Notes: generated from the letters alone by a model not told the origin. Shown: positions 35,453 through 42,768, counted from the first letter of the stretch. The stretch is DNA of 64,000 bases from JANNNF01 sp963772935 (GCA_963772935.1 CAVYZK010000003.1:1-64000), one strand, 5' to 3'. A program made the numbers and translations.

Positions 35453-35890
35453 CTACGCCCCCTTCGGCCAAACAAACTCCGGCCGCAGCCCCTCATATAC
35501 CGGCCGCCCGTCATGGGGCTTTTCATAGCCCTTCGTCTCATCCCAAAACGCGTGATAGGTCGCCTTCGGAAAGGCTGCGTCGTCGTAGCCCATCACATTC
35601 GGCACCGCCACACGAATGCGGCCCTGCTTGTCGTCCAGCATCAGCACAGCCCCGCAATCGGTGCAGAGGCAGATTTCCAGCGGGCCGTTCGGGTTGCTCG
35701 CGTTGAACGGCACCCTTTTGATCTTTTCGGGATGGTCTGCCGTTACATCGCCATGGTTGAAGAACGCAACATGCGTGTGCTGCTGCCCGGTCACCGATTT
35801 GCAGACGTTGCAGTGGCATTCGTGGTTGTCGATCGGCTCGGCGCGTGTCGTCACATGCACATGCGCGCAGCCGCCTGCGTAGTTGGCCAT
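35453..35890 (-). CDS. GFA-domain (CENP-V/GFA fold) zinc protein
   Basis: 145 aa. Zinc-ligand cysteines typical of glutathione-dependent formaldehyde-activating-like proteins: GGCAHVH, ECHCNVCKS (C-H-C-x2-C) and ICLCTDCGAVLML. The family binds zinc and small thiols; most members have no proven activity, so a formaldehyde role is not claimed. The gene sits inside the spc ribosomal cluster, between rpmD and rplO, downstream of a strong terminator and the GGATGGGC palindrome. It therefore likely has its own transcription start. The 175 bases to rplO carry the rplO promoter. Confidence 0.88.
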   Translation of the reverse strand: MANYAGGCAHVHVTTRAEPIDNHECHCNVCKSVTGQQHTHVAFFNHGDVTADHPEKIKRVPFNASNPNGPLEICLCTDCGAVLMLDDKQGRIRVAVPNVMGYDDAAFPKATYHAFWDETKGYEKPHDGRPVYEGLRPEFVWPKGA

Positions 35891-35974
35891 GATATCCTCC
35901 CCCGCCCCTCCTCAAGGGCATGGGGCAAGCGTAGCACTCTGCCACCAATTGGGAAGATTCGTTTCACGCAAAGC

Positions 35975-36029
35975 AAAACGCCCCACCTTTCGGCGGGGCG
36001 CTTAAGTAGGATGGGCAATCTGCCCATCC
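35975..36029 (-). terminator. Intrinsic terminator after rpmD, with a GGATGGGC palindrome in front
   Basis: Reading the minus strand after the rpmD stop: GGATGGGCA arms (36029-36021 and 36017-36009), then stem CGCCCCGCC/GGTGGGGCG closed by a GAAA tetraloop (36000-35979) and TTTT (35978-35975). A textbook Rho-independent terminator placed in the middle of the spc operon. Confidence 0.8.
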
Positions 36030-36036
36030 CAAGATA

Positions 36037-36258
36037 TCAGCCGCGTTCCTCGATGATCGTCACAAGATGCGAGATCTTGTTGACCATGCCACGGACCGAA
36101 GGCGTATCCTCCAGCTCGCGGGTGCGGTTCATCTTGTTCAGGCCCAGACCCTTGAGGGTCGCGGTCTGAATGGCCGGGCGGCGGGCGGCGGATGCCACCT
36201 GCTTTACGACGATGGTCTTTTTTGCTGCTTCCGCAGCGGGGGTTTTCTTGTCAGCCAT
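36037..36258 (-). CDS. rpmD: 50S ribosomal protein L30
   Basis: 73 aa. The L30 core (IVVKQVASAARRPAIQTATL, LGLNKMNRTRELEDTPSVRG) is preceded by a short Ala/Lys-rich extension. Starts at ATG 36258, two bases after the rpsE stop; the TTG at 36264 is not needed. Last ribosomal gene before the internal terminator. Confidence 0.95.
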   Translation of the reverse strand: MADKKTPAAEAAKKTIVVKQVASAARRPAIQTATLKGLGLNKMNRTRELEDTPSVRGMVNKISHLVTIIEERG

Positions 36259-36260
36259 GA

Positions 36261-36834
36261 TCAAGCCTCCACTGCTTCAGCTTCGGGCTTCTTCAGGATC
36301 TCAGCCACTTTCTTACCACGACGCGACGCGACCTGGCGGGGGCTGGTTTCCTTTTTCAGACCGTCGATGGTGGCACGGACCATGTTGTAGGGGTTGGACG
36401 ACCCGATGGCTTTCGCCACCACGTCTTGCAGGCCCAACATCTCAAACACGGCGCGCATCGGACCACCGGCGATGATGCCAGTACCCGGCCACTGCCGTCC
36501 GCATAACCACTTTACCGGCGCCATGACGGCCTTCCATGTCGTGGTGCAGCGTGCGGGCGTCTTTCAAGGGCACGCGGATCATCTGGCGCTTGGCCTGTTC
36601 CGTTGCCTTGCGGATCGCTTCCGGCACTTCCTTGGCTTTACCCTTGCCAAAGCCGACACGGCCGCGCTGATCGCCCACAACCACAAGGGCTGCGAAACCA
36701 AAGCGCTTGCCGCCTTTTACGGTCTTGGACACCCGGTTGATCGCGACCAGACGGTCAGCGAATTCCGGGGTTTCCTCGGGGCGGTTGTCGCGGCGCGGGC
36801 CACGGTCATCCCGGCGGTTTTCACGTTCTGCCAT
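36261..36834 (-). CDS. rpsE: 30S ribosomal protein S5 (single-base frameshift, probably sequence error)
   Basis: 190 aa when repaired. The dsRNA-binding-like N-domain (DRLVAINRVSKTVKGGKRFGF is its core start) and the C-domain with GTGIIAGGPMRAVFEMLG are both normal. The frame breaks at the three-base run 36484-36486; removing one base gives VMRTAVAGTGIIAGG, which is the expected S5 sequence. S5 is essential and no second copy is in the window, so the shift is best read as an error in the data. S5 helps with decoding accuracy and mRNA helicase action. Confidence 0.93.
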
Positions 36835-36846
36835 TTTTCAAACTCC

Positions 36847-37206
36847 TCAGAACTTCAAGCCGCCTTCACGGGCAGCCTCGGCCAAAGCCTTGATCTTACC
36901 GTGAAAGAGGAAACCGCCACGATCGAAGTAGCACTCTTCGATACCAGCCTTTTTAGCCCGCTCTGCAATCGCAGCGCCGATCTTGGCCGCAGCCTCGACG
37001 TTGTTCTTGCCGACCAGCCCGAAGTCTTTCTCCAACGTCGAGGCGGCCGCAACGGTCACGCCTTTCACGTCGTCGATCAACTGCACGCTGATGTTTTTCG
37101 AGGACCGGTGAACGGACAGGCGCAAGCGCCCGTTCGACATCGCCTTGATTTTGTTCCGGACACGCAAGCGGCGCTTGAGGAACAGATCTCTCTTTGTGTT
37201 CGCCAT
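36847..37206 (-). CDS. rplR: 50S ribosomal protein L18
   Basis: 119 aa. Starts MANTKRDLFLKRRLRVRNKI; core RLSVHRSSKNISVQLIDD and GFLFHGKIKALAEAAREGGL. It binds 5S rRNA together with L5. The ATG at 37206 was chosen over a longer frame that runs into rplF. Confidence 0.96.
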   Translation of the reverse strand: MANTKRDLFLKRRLRVRNKIKAMSNGRLRLSVHRSSKNISVQLIDDVKGVTVAAASTLEKDFGLVGKNNVEAAAKIGAAIAERAKKAGIEECYFDRGGFLFHGKIKALAEAAREGGLKF

Positions 37207-37217
37207 TGTTGCGCCCC

Positions 37218-37751
37218 TTACTTCTTCTTGCCTTCTTTGCGGAACACGAACTCGCCCTTGTAGCGGATGCCTTTGCCTTTGTAGGGCTCGGGCTTCTTCC
37301 ACTCGCGGATGTTCGCAGCGACCTGACCAACCTGCTGTTGATCAATGCCTTCCACAATGATTTCGGTGTTCTTGGGCGACGAGACCGTCACCCCAGCTGG
37401 CACTTCAAAGTTCACGTCATGGCTATAGCCAAGCGACAGCTTCAGGTTGGAACCCACCATGGCGGCGCGATAACCCACGCCCTGGATTTCCATTTCCTTC
37501 TTGAAGCCTGTGGTCACGCCAGTAACGAGGTTCGCGATCATCGACCGCGACATGCCCCACTGCTGACGTGCACGCTTGGACATGCCACGCGGTGTCACCT
37601 TGACCGCATCCGCTTCGATCGTGAGCGTCACGTCGTCGCCTGCGGTGAAGCTGCGGGTGCCTTTCGGCCCCTTCACTTCGATGGTCTGGCCCGAGATCGA
37701 GGCGCTGACGCCTGACACAAGGGCTACGGGTTTCTTGCCGATACGAGACAT
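37218..37751 (-). CDS. rplF: 50S ribosomal protein L6
   Basis: 177 aa with two tandem L6 folds. MSRIGKKPVALVSGVSASI at the start and EWKKPEPYKGKGIRYKGEFV near the C-terminus, the surface close to the sarcin-ricin loop. Eleven bases after rpsH and before rplR. Confidence 0.97.
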   Translation of the reverse strand: MSRIGKKPVALVSGVSASISGQTIEVKGPKGTRSFTAGDDVTLTIEADAVKVTPRGMSKRARQQWGMSRSMIANLVTGVTTGFKKEMEIQGVGYRAAMVGSNLKLSLGYSHDVNFEVPAGVTVSSPKNTEIIVEGIDQQQVGQVAANIREWKKPEPYKGKGIRYKGEFVFRKEGKKK

Positions 37752-37762
37752 TGCACCCTCCC

Positions 37763-38161
37763 TTAGAATACGGTGCAGAGCACTTCGCCACCAACATTGG
37801 CGGAGCGTGCAGCTGCATCGGACATGACACCTTTCGGTGTGGAGACAATGGAAACACCAAGGCCGTTACGGACCGTCGGAATTTCGGACACGCCCATATA
37901 GACGCGGCGGCCCGGCTTGGACACGCGCTTCAATTCGCGGATCACCGGAGTGCCTTCGAAGTATTTCAGGCTGATCACCAGTTCGCCCTGACCATTTTCG
38001 GTCGTGGCGCGGTCATAGCCGCGGATGTAGCCTTCAGAGGCGAGCACATCCAGTACCCAGGCCCGCAGCTTCGACGCAGGCGTCGAAACAGTGGACTTGC
38101 CACGCAGTTGTGCGTTGCGGATACGGGTCAGCATATCGCCGAGAGGATCGTTCATCATCAT
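37763..38161 (-). CDS. rpsH: 30S ribosomal protein S8
   Basis: 132 aa, complete. Core DPLGDMLTRIRNAQLRGK and C-terminal STPKGVMSDAAARSANVGGE. Binds helix 21 of 16S rRNA and, in E. coli, represses translation of the spc operon at rplE. Three ATG codons in a row; AAGGAGG is best spaced to the first (38161). Confidence 0.97.
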   Translation of the reverse strand: MMMNDPLGDMLTRIRNAQLRGKSTVSTPASKLRAWVLDVLASEGYIRGYDRATTENGQGELVISLKYFEGTPVIRELKRVSKPGRRVYMGVSEIPTVRNGLGVSIVSTPKGVMSDAAARSANVGGEVLCTVF

Positions 38162-38173
38162 TTCAGAACCTCC

Positions 38174-38479
38174 TTACCAGCTCGATTTGACCATGCCGGG
38201 GATCTGGCCGAACGAGGCGAGATCACGCAGCATGATGCGCGAGAGTTTGAGCTTGCGATAATACGCATGCGGACGGCCCGTCAGTTGGCAGCGGTTGTGC
38301 AGCCGGGTGGCGGACGAATTGCGGGGCATCGCGGCCAGTTTCAGAGTCGCCTTGAAGCGCTCTTCCACGGGCTTGGACTGGTCGTTGATCACCGTTTTCA
38401 GTGTCGCGCGCTTGGAAGCATGCTGCTTCACAAGGGCTGCGCGTTTCACTTCGCGGTTCACCATGGATTTTTTTGCCAT
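38174..38479 (-). CDS. rpsN: 30S ribosomal protein S14 (zinc-free long form)
   Basis: 101 aa. Starts MAKKSMVNREVKRAALVKQ and ends LASFGQIPGMVKSSW with the RNRCQLTGRPHAYYRKLKLSR-type core (here HNRCQLTGRPHAYYRK). It lacks the CxxC pairs of the short zinc form. Two bases after rplE. Confidence 0.97.
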   Translation of the reverse strand: MAKKSMVNREVKRAALVKQHASKRATLKTVINDQSKPVEERFKATLKLAAMPRNSSATRLHNRCQLTGRPHAYYRKLKLSRIMLRDLASFGQIPGMVKSSW

Positions 38480-38481
38480 GT

Positions 38482-39054
38482 TCAGGTCCTCACGATGTCG
38501 GTGAAGGGCATGTTGAAGTGCGTCAACAGCGACTTGGCTTCTGCATCGGTTTTCGATGTCGTGCAGATGATGATGTCCATACCAAGGACTTCATCCACCT
38601 TGTCGAACTCGATCTCGGGGAACACGATCTGTTCCTTGAGGCCCATGGCATAGTTGCCGCGGCCGTCAAACGAGGTCGGCTTCACACCACGGAAGTCGCG
38701 CACACGCGGCAGGGCGATGGTGACAAGACGGTCAAAGAATTCGTACATCCGGTCGCCACGCAGCGTGACTTTGCAGCCAAGCGGCATTTCTTCCCGGACC
38801 CGGAACCCTGCGATCGACTTTTTCGCATGGGTGATCACGGCCTTCTGGCCAGCGATCAGCGTCAGTTCTTCAGCGGCCTTTTTCACCTTTTTGGTGTCTT
38901 TGACAGCTTCGCCTACGCCCATGTTGATCACGATCTTGTCCAGACGCGGGATCATCATGTCGTTCTTGTACGCGAACTCCTCACGCATCGCGGCGCGGAT
39001 GGTGTTCAGGTACAGCGCCTTGTAGCGCGGCGTGTAGGTTTCTTGATCCAGCAT
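38482..39054 (-). CDS. rplE: 50S ribosomal protein L5
   Basis: 190 aa, complete. Core IPRLDKIVINMGVGEAVKD, KKSIAGFRVREEMPLGCKVT and MGLKEQIVFPEIEFDKVDE. Binds 5S rRNA and contacts the P-site tRNA. Its ATG shares one base with the rplX stop. Confidence 0.97.
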   Translation of the reverse strand: MLDQETYTPRYKALYLNTIRAAMREEFAYKNDMMIPRLDKIVINMGVGEAVKDTKKVKKAAEELTLIAGQKAVITHAKKSIAGFRVREEMPLGCKVTLRGDRMYEFFDRLVTIALPRVRDFRGVKPTSFDGRGNYAMGLKEQIVFPEIEFDKVDEVLGMDIIICTTSKTDAEAKSLLTHFNMPFTDIVRT

Positions 39055-39359
39055 CAGATCGCCTCCCCTGTGGTCTTGGCAAAACGCACCTTCTTGTCGC
39101 CATCCATACGGAAGCCGACGCGGGTTGCCTTGCCCTTGGAGTCAATCAGCGACAGGTTCGACAGATCAATCGGCATGGCTTTCGCCAGACGACCGCCCTG
39201 CGAGGCTGCGGATTGCTTGGTGTGACGGATGGCCATGTTCACGCCTTCGACCACGGCTTTGTTGGCCGTCGGGTTCACAGAGGCGATCTCGCCCTGCTTG
39301 CCTGCGTCCTTGCCTGTCAGCACGATGACCGTGTCACCTTTTTTCAGCTTGGCAGCCAT
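39054..39359 (-). CDS. rplX: 50S ribosomal protein L24
   Basis: 101 aa. KOW motif at the start (KKGDTVIVLTGKDAGKQGEI) and VEGVNMAIRHTKQSAA. An early assembly protein that starts 50S folding near the tunnel exit. One-base overlaps with both neighbours suggest coupled translation. Confidence 0.97.
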   Translation of the reverse strand: MAAKLKKGDTVIVLTGKDAGKQGEIASVNPTANKAVVEGVNMAIRHTKQSAASQGGRLAKAMPIDLSNLSLIDSKGKATRVGFRMDGDKKVRFAKTTGEAI

Positions 39360-39727
39360 TACAGCACCTCCGGAGCCAAAGAGATGATTTTCATGAAGTT
39401 CTTCGCGCGAAGTTCACGCACAACCGGCCCGAAGATACGCGTGCCGACCGGTTCACCCTGGTTGTTCAGGATGACGGCAGCATTGCGATCAAAACGGATG
39501 GTGGTGCCGTCTTCACGGCGAACCTCTTTGGCGGTGCGCACGACGACGGCTTTACGCACGTCGCCCTTTTTGACACGGCCTTTAGGAATGGCTTCCTTGA
39601 CCGACACCACGATGATGTCGCCCACAGAAGCATAGCGGCGATGCGAGCCACCCAGAACCTTGATGCACTGAACTCGGCGAGCGCCTGAGTTATCAGCAAC
39701 ATCCAGATTGGTCTGCATCTGGATCAT
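39359..39727 (-). CDS. rplN: 50S ribosomal protein L14
   Basis: 122 aa, complete: MIQMQTNLDVADNSGARRVQ, then GDIIVVSVKEAIPKGRVKKG and IFGPVVRELRAKNFMKIISL. Lies at the subunit interface and is the docking site of the silencing factor RsfS. 57 bases after rpsQ. Confidence 0.97.
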   Translation of the reverse strand: MIQMQTNLDVADNSGARRVQCIKVLGGSHRRYASVGDIIVVSVKEAIPKGRVKKGDVRKAVVVRTAKEVRREDGTTIRFDRNAAVILNNQGEPVGTRIFGPVVRELRAKNFMKIISLAPEVL

Positions 39728-39784
39728 TTGGTTTCTCCCGACCTTTGAGGACCATTCCTCAGGGTTTCGTTCAATGGGCCGAGA

Positions 39785-40024
39785 TTATGCCGTAGCGGCG
39801 ATAACCACAGTCCAACGTTTCGTTTTCGAAATCGGCGCACACTCTTCGATGCGGACGGAATCGCCCGTCTTGAAGGTGTTGTTTTCGTCGTGAGCCCGAT
39901 ACTTCTTGGACTTACGCACGGTCTTTTGCAGCAACGGGTGCTTGAAACGACGTTCCACCAGAACGGTGATGGTCTGTTCGTTCTTGTCGGAGGTCACGAC
40001 ACCTTGAAGAATACGCTTGGGCAT
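39785..40024 (-). CDS. rpsQ: 30S ribosomal protein S17
   Basis: 79 aa, complete, OB fold: MPKRILQGVVTSDKNEQTIT, RRFKHPLLQKTVRKSKKY, GDSVRIEECAPISKTKRW. Primary 16S rRNA binder of the body. Eleven bases after rpmC. Confidence 0.97.
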   Translation of the reverse strand: MPKRILQGVVTSDKNEQTITVLVERRFKHPLLQKTVRKSKKYRAHDENNTFKTGDSVRIEECAPISKTKRWTVVIAATA

Positions 40025-40035
40025 CTGTTCGCTCC

Positions 40036-40239
40036 TCAGTTCGCCGCCGCGTCGGCGGCTTTCTGGTTCAATACCGTCTTGATACGGGCCACGTCACGAC
40101 GGACGGCACGCATGCGGGCGGTGTTTTCAAGCTGGTTGGTGGCTTGCTGAAAGCGCAGGTTGAACGCTTCCTTTTTCAACGCAACCAGGCTGTCACGCAG
40201 CTGGTCAGGCGTTTTCGCCTTGAATTCTTCGGCTTTCAT
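40036..40239 (-). CDS. rpmC: 50S ribosomal protein L29
   Basis: 67 aa. KAEEFKAKTPDQLRDSLVAL, then NLRFQQATNQLENTARMRAV. It sits beside L23 at the tunnel exit. AAGGAAGA precedes ATG 40239. In most bacteria rpmC directly follows rplP; here a 1.0-kb insert with an oxygenase gene intervenes, and a candidate promoter lies in the 302-base gap upstream (40240-40541). Confidence 0.95.
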   Translation of the reverse strand: MKAEEFKAKTPDQLRDSLVALKKEAFNLRFQQATNQLENTARMRAVRRDVARIKTVLNQKAADAAAN

Positions 40240-40352
40240 GCCGTCTTCCTTTTTCAATCACCAGAACGCCCCTGCAGATGCAAGGTCACGCTGAACCCGG
40301 TGGATCAATGATGAACCGCGATTCTGGGCAAGCCCGGAACCGTGGATGGGGC

Positions 40353-40382
40353 CGTATAGGGGAAAGGTGGGTGGGAGGGCAA
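40353..40382 (-). promoter_or_regulatory. Candidate promoter for rpmC-rpsQ-rplN and onward
   Basis: On the minus strand TTGCCC (40382-40377), an 18-base spacer and TATACG (40358-40353), about 115 bases ahead of rpmC. The CTATACG box with C-rich surroundings repeats the form seen ahead of rplO and rpsL. Apart from this and the inverted repeat at 40468, I see nothing in the gap. Confidence 0.4.
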
Positions 40383-40467
40383 GGGGGAAGTTGGGGCCGG
40401 ATTGATGATGCTGATTGTTTAAGACCCATGGCAAATTGGAGCCTTACGCCTTCCGTTAACGCCACTC

Positions 40468-40538
40468 GCCCCGGCGCAGGCCGGGGCCTCGGGTAACGTA
40501 GGTAAAAAACGTCGAGGCCCCGGCCTACGCCGGGGTGA
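40468..40538. repeat. Large near-perfect inverted repeat after the oxygenase gene
   Basis: Two 25-base arms, 40468-40492 and about 40514-40538, share 23 or so bases as reverse complements; each arm also holds its own palindrome, CCCCGGC-GC/TA-GGCCGGGG. I recall CCCCGGCGTAGGCCGGGG-type units as dispersed elements in alphaproteobacteria. On the minus strand TTTTTTACC follows the first arm, so it may end the oxygenase transcript. Confidence 0.6.
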
Positions 40539-40541
40539 CGC

Positions 40542-41165
40542 TTACCCCCACTCATAGTTAAAACTGATCGAAATCCGCTCTTCTTCCGCCATGTTCATCG
40601 GCACTTCATGGCGCAGCCAGCTTTCCCAAAGCAGCACCTCGCCCACCTCTGGCTTCACATAGACAAACGTCTGCAACTCCTGCGCCGCCTTCTTTGACCG
40701 CAAGGGGGCGTGCATCATCATCGGCAGACGCGGGTCTTCCAGTTTCAGGGCACTGGTCCCCTTCGGCATCGATACATAGGTGGTGCCGGAAATCACCGAA
40801 TGCGGGTGAATGTGGCTCGCGTGCATGCCGCCTTCGGGCAGGATGTTGATCCAGAACGACCCGCATTTCAGTTTTTTATCACCCAGATCAAAGCCCAAGT
40901 CTTTGCAGAACGCCGCCACATGCTTGTCCAGTGCCTTTTCCAGATCAGCAAATACCGGAAACCGCCAAGGCAGATCGTTCAGCGAAGCATAAGAGGTGTA
41001 GCCGGGATAGCCATTATCCTCGCACCACTTCTGCCCGGCCTCATCATCCTCGGCAATCGCCTCGCAGGAGGCTTTCAACTCGGCATAGTCCACCTTGCGC
41101 TTGCCAAGCTCGCTCAGCTTGGCGCGGTACAGACGGGTGACAAACAGCGACGAAATCTCGGCCAT
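40542..41165 (-). CDS. Putative 2OG-Fe(II) oxygenase (TIGR02466-like), embedded in the S10 operon
   Basis: 207 aa, cytosolic. The C-terminal half has the double-stranded beta-helix pattern I know from the TIGR02466 family: ILPEGGMHASHIHPHSVISG (H118, H120, H122), TTYVSMPKGTSALKLEDPR, then GEVLLWESWLRHEVPMN (distal H186) and EERISISFNYEW (R197, expected to hold 2-oxoglutarate). The acidic metal ligand of the usual HxD is not obvious. The first 100 residues are helical and unassigned. It stands between rplP and rpmC, all in one direction, with a terminator-like hairpin just ahead of its ATAGGAG ribosome site. Ribosomal protein hydroxylases of other oxygenase families exist (YcfD on L16), so a ribosome-linked substrate is an attractive inference. 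No direct proof. Confidence 0.8.
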   Translation of the reverse strand: MAEISSLFVTRLYRAKLSELGKRKVDYAELKASCEAIAEDDEAGQKWCEDNGYPGYTSYASLNDLPWRFPVFADLEKALDKHVAAFCKDLGFDLGDKKLKCGSFWINILPEGGMHASHIHPHSVISGTTYVSMPKGTSALKLEDPRLPMMMHAPLRSKKAAQELQTFVYVKPEVGEVLLWESWLRHEVPMNMAEEERISISFNYEWG

Positions 41166-41182
41166 GGCAGGCTCCTATATGC

Positions 41183-41238
41183 AAAAGGCCCCGCCGTTGC
41201 CGGCAGGGCCCAATCCGTAGGGCGGGGTTCACCCCGCC
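41183..41238 (-). terminator. Hairpins between rplP and the oxygenase gene, the second a terminator/attenuator
   Basis: After the rplP stop the transcript first forms GGCGGGGT/ACCCCGCC (41238-41221), then GGCCCTGCCG/CGGCGGGGCC closed by a GCAA tetraloop (41210-41187) and followed by TTTT (41186-41183). The run of U ends 17 bases ahead of the oxygenase ATG, so the hairpin can both end the rplP message and limit oxygenase expression. Confidence 0.75.
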
Positions 41239-41242
41239 ATTC

Positions 41243-41656
41243 TTACCAGTCTTCGCGCACGACCACACGGGTGGTCACCGGCAGCTTCATTGCACCAAGG
41301 CGCAGAGCCTCGCGTGCAATCACTTCCGACACGCCGTCGATCTCAAACATGATGCGGCCCGGTTTCACCTTGGCTGCCCAGTAATCGACCGAACCTTTAC
41401 CTTTACCCATCCGCACTTCGGTGGGCTTGGACGACACCGGAACGTCCGGGAAAATCCGGATCCAGACCCGGCCCTGACGCTTCATGTGGCGGGTGATCGC
41501 GCGGCGCGCCGCTTCGATCTGCCGCGCGGTGACCCGCTCTGGCTCGGTGGCTTTCAGCGCGAAAGAGCCGAAGTTCAACAGGAAGCCGCCTTTGGCTTCG
41601 CCGTGGATGCGGCCTTTGTGCTGCTTGCGGAACTTGGTCCGTTTTGGTTGCAACAT
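41243..41656 (-). CDS. rplP: 50S ribosomal protein L16
   Basis: 137 aa, complete. MLQPKRTKFRKQHKGRIHG start, ITRHMKRQGRVWIRIFPDVP, and VRMGKGKGSVDYW. Arg82 in that last motif equals E. coli L16 Arg81, the residue hydroxylated by the oxygenase YcfD. L16 organises the A site and the central protuberance. It ends the first transcription module of the S10 cluster. Confidence 0.97.
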   Translation of the reverse strand: MLQPKRTKFRKQHKGRIHGEAKGGFLLNFGSFALKATEPERVTARQIEAARRAITRHMKRQGRVWIRIFPDVPVSSKPTEVRMGKGKGSVDYWAAKVKPGRIMFEIDGVSEVIAREALRLGAMKLPVTTRVVVREDW

Positions 41657-41668
41657 CTGTTTTCTCCC

Positions 41669-42385
41669 TTACGCGCGTTCGCGGTCGCGGCGCGGGCCGC
41701 GCGGCGCGGGGCCATCCGCAGCTTCTGCCAGACGACGATCATGGGCCTGCGGATCATGCTCAAGGATTTCGCCTTTGAAGATCCAGACCTTCACCCCGAT
41801 GATCCCGTACGGGGTCGTGGCTTCGGACAGGGCATAGTCGATGTCAGCGCGCAGGGTGTGCAACGGCACACGGCCTTCGCGATACCATTCCGTCCGCGCA
41901 ATCTCGGCACCGCCAAGACGGCCACCGACGTTCACACGGATGCCCAAGGCCCCCATGCGCATCGCGTTCTGCACGCCGCGCTTCATGGCGCGACGGAAAG
42001 ACACCCGACGCTCCATCTGCTGCGCGATGGATTCTGCCACCAGCTGCGCGTCCAATTCCGGCTTGCGGATTTCGACGATGTTCAGGTGCAGTTCCGACTT
42101 GGTGAACACCGTCAGCTTCTTGCGAAGCGTCTCGATGTCGGCGCCTTTTTTGCCGATGATCACGCCCGGACGTGCGGTGTGAATGGTCACACGGCATTTC
42201 TTGTGCGGGCGCTCGATGATCACGCGGCTGATGCCGGCCTGCTTGCACTCTTCGTGAATGTATTCACGCATGCGCAGGTCTTCCAGCAGCAGGTTGCCGT
42301 AATCTTTCGACTCAGCAAACCAGCGGCTGTCCCAGGTGCGGTTGACCTGAAGACGCATCCCGATAGGGTTGACCTTCTGACCCAT
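41669..42385 (-). CDS. rpsC: 30S ribosomal protein S3
   Basis: 238 aa. KH domain with VTIHTARPGVIIGKKGADIE, and the C-domain QMERRVSFRRAMKRGVQNAM, which forms part of the mRNA entry tunnel helicase. The charged C-terminal tail (AADGPAPRGPRRDRERA) is normal for the group. Its ATG shares a base with the rplV stop. Confidence 0.97.
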   Translation of the reverse strand: MGQKVNPIGMRLQVNRTWDSRWFAESKDYGNLLLEDLRMREYIHEECKQAGISRVIIERPHKKCRVTIHTARPGVIIGKKGADIETLRKKLTVFTKSELHLNIVEIRKPELDAQLVAESIAQQMERRVSFRRAMKRGVQNAMRMGALGIRVNVGGRLGGAEIARTEWYREGRVPLHTLRADIDYALSEATTPYGIIGVKVWIFKGEILEHDPQAHDRRLAEAADGPAPRGPRRDRERA

Positions 42386-42765
42386 TATGCAGACTCCCCG
42401 ACTTGACGCACGATGATCGTCAGCTCGCTGAACGGTTTCATGATTTTACCGAAACGGCCACGAGCACGCGGACGGCCGCGCTTCATCACCAGGTTTTTGC
42501 CAACCCAGGACTCGGCAACAATCAGGCTGTCAACGTCCAGGTTGTGGTTGTTTTCCGCATTGGCGATTGCCGACTGCAGGCACTTTTTCACGTCACCCGC
42601 GATGCGGCGCTTCGAGAAGGTCAGGTCGGCCAAAGCCTTTTCAACCTTCTTGCCGCGGATCAGACCGGCGACGAGGTTCAGTTTCTGCGGCGAGGTGCGA
42701 AGCATACGGGCAATTGCCATCGCTTCGTTGTCCGCCACGCGACGGGGGTTCTTTTCCGTGCTCAT
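42385..42765 (-). CDS. rplV: 50S ribosomal protein L22
   Basis: 126 aa. ARMLRTSPQKLNLVAGLIRG start, then the beta-hairpin MKRGRPRARGRFGKIMKP that lines the exit tunnel and is a known site of macrolide-resistance changes; no insertion or deletion is seen there. Three bases after rpsS. Confidence 0.97.
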   Translation of the reverse strand: MSTEKNPRRVADNEAMAIARMLRTSPQKLNLVAGLIRGKKVEKALADLTFSKRRIAGDVKKCLQSAIANAENNHNLDVDSLIVAESWVGKNLVMKRGRPRARGRFGKIMKPFSELTIIVRQVGESA

Positions 42766-42768
42766 GGC

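Noticed and set aside
36261..36834. Programmed ribosomal frameshifting in rpsE
   Set aside because: No slippery heptamer with a downstream stimulator is seen, S5 is not known to use it, and the same extra-base pattern hits unrelated genes, so an error in the sequence is the simpler reading.
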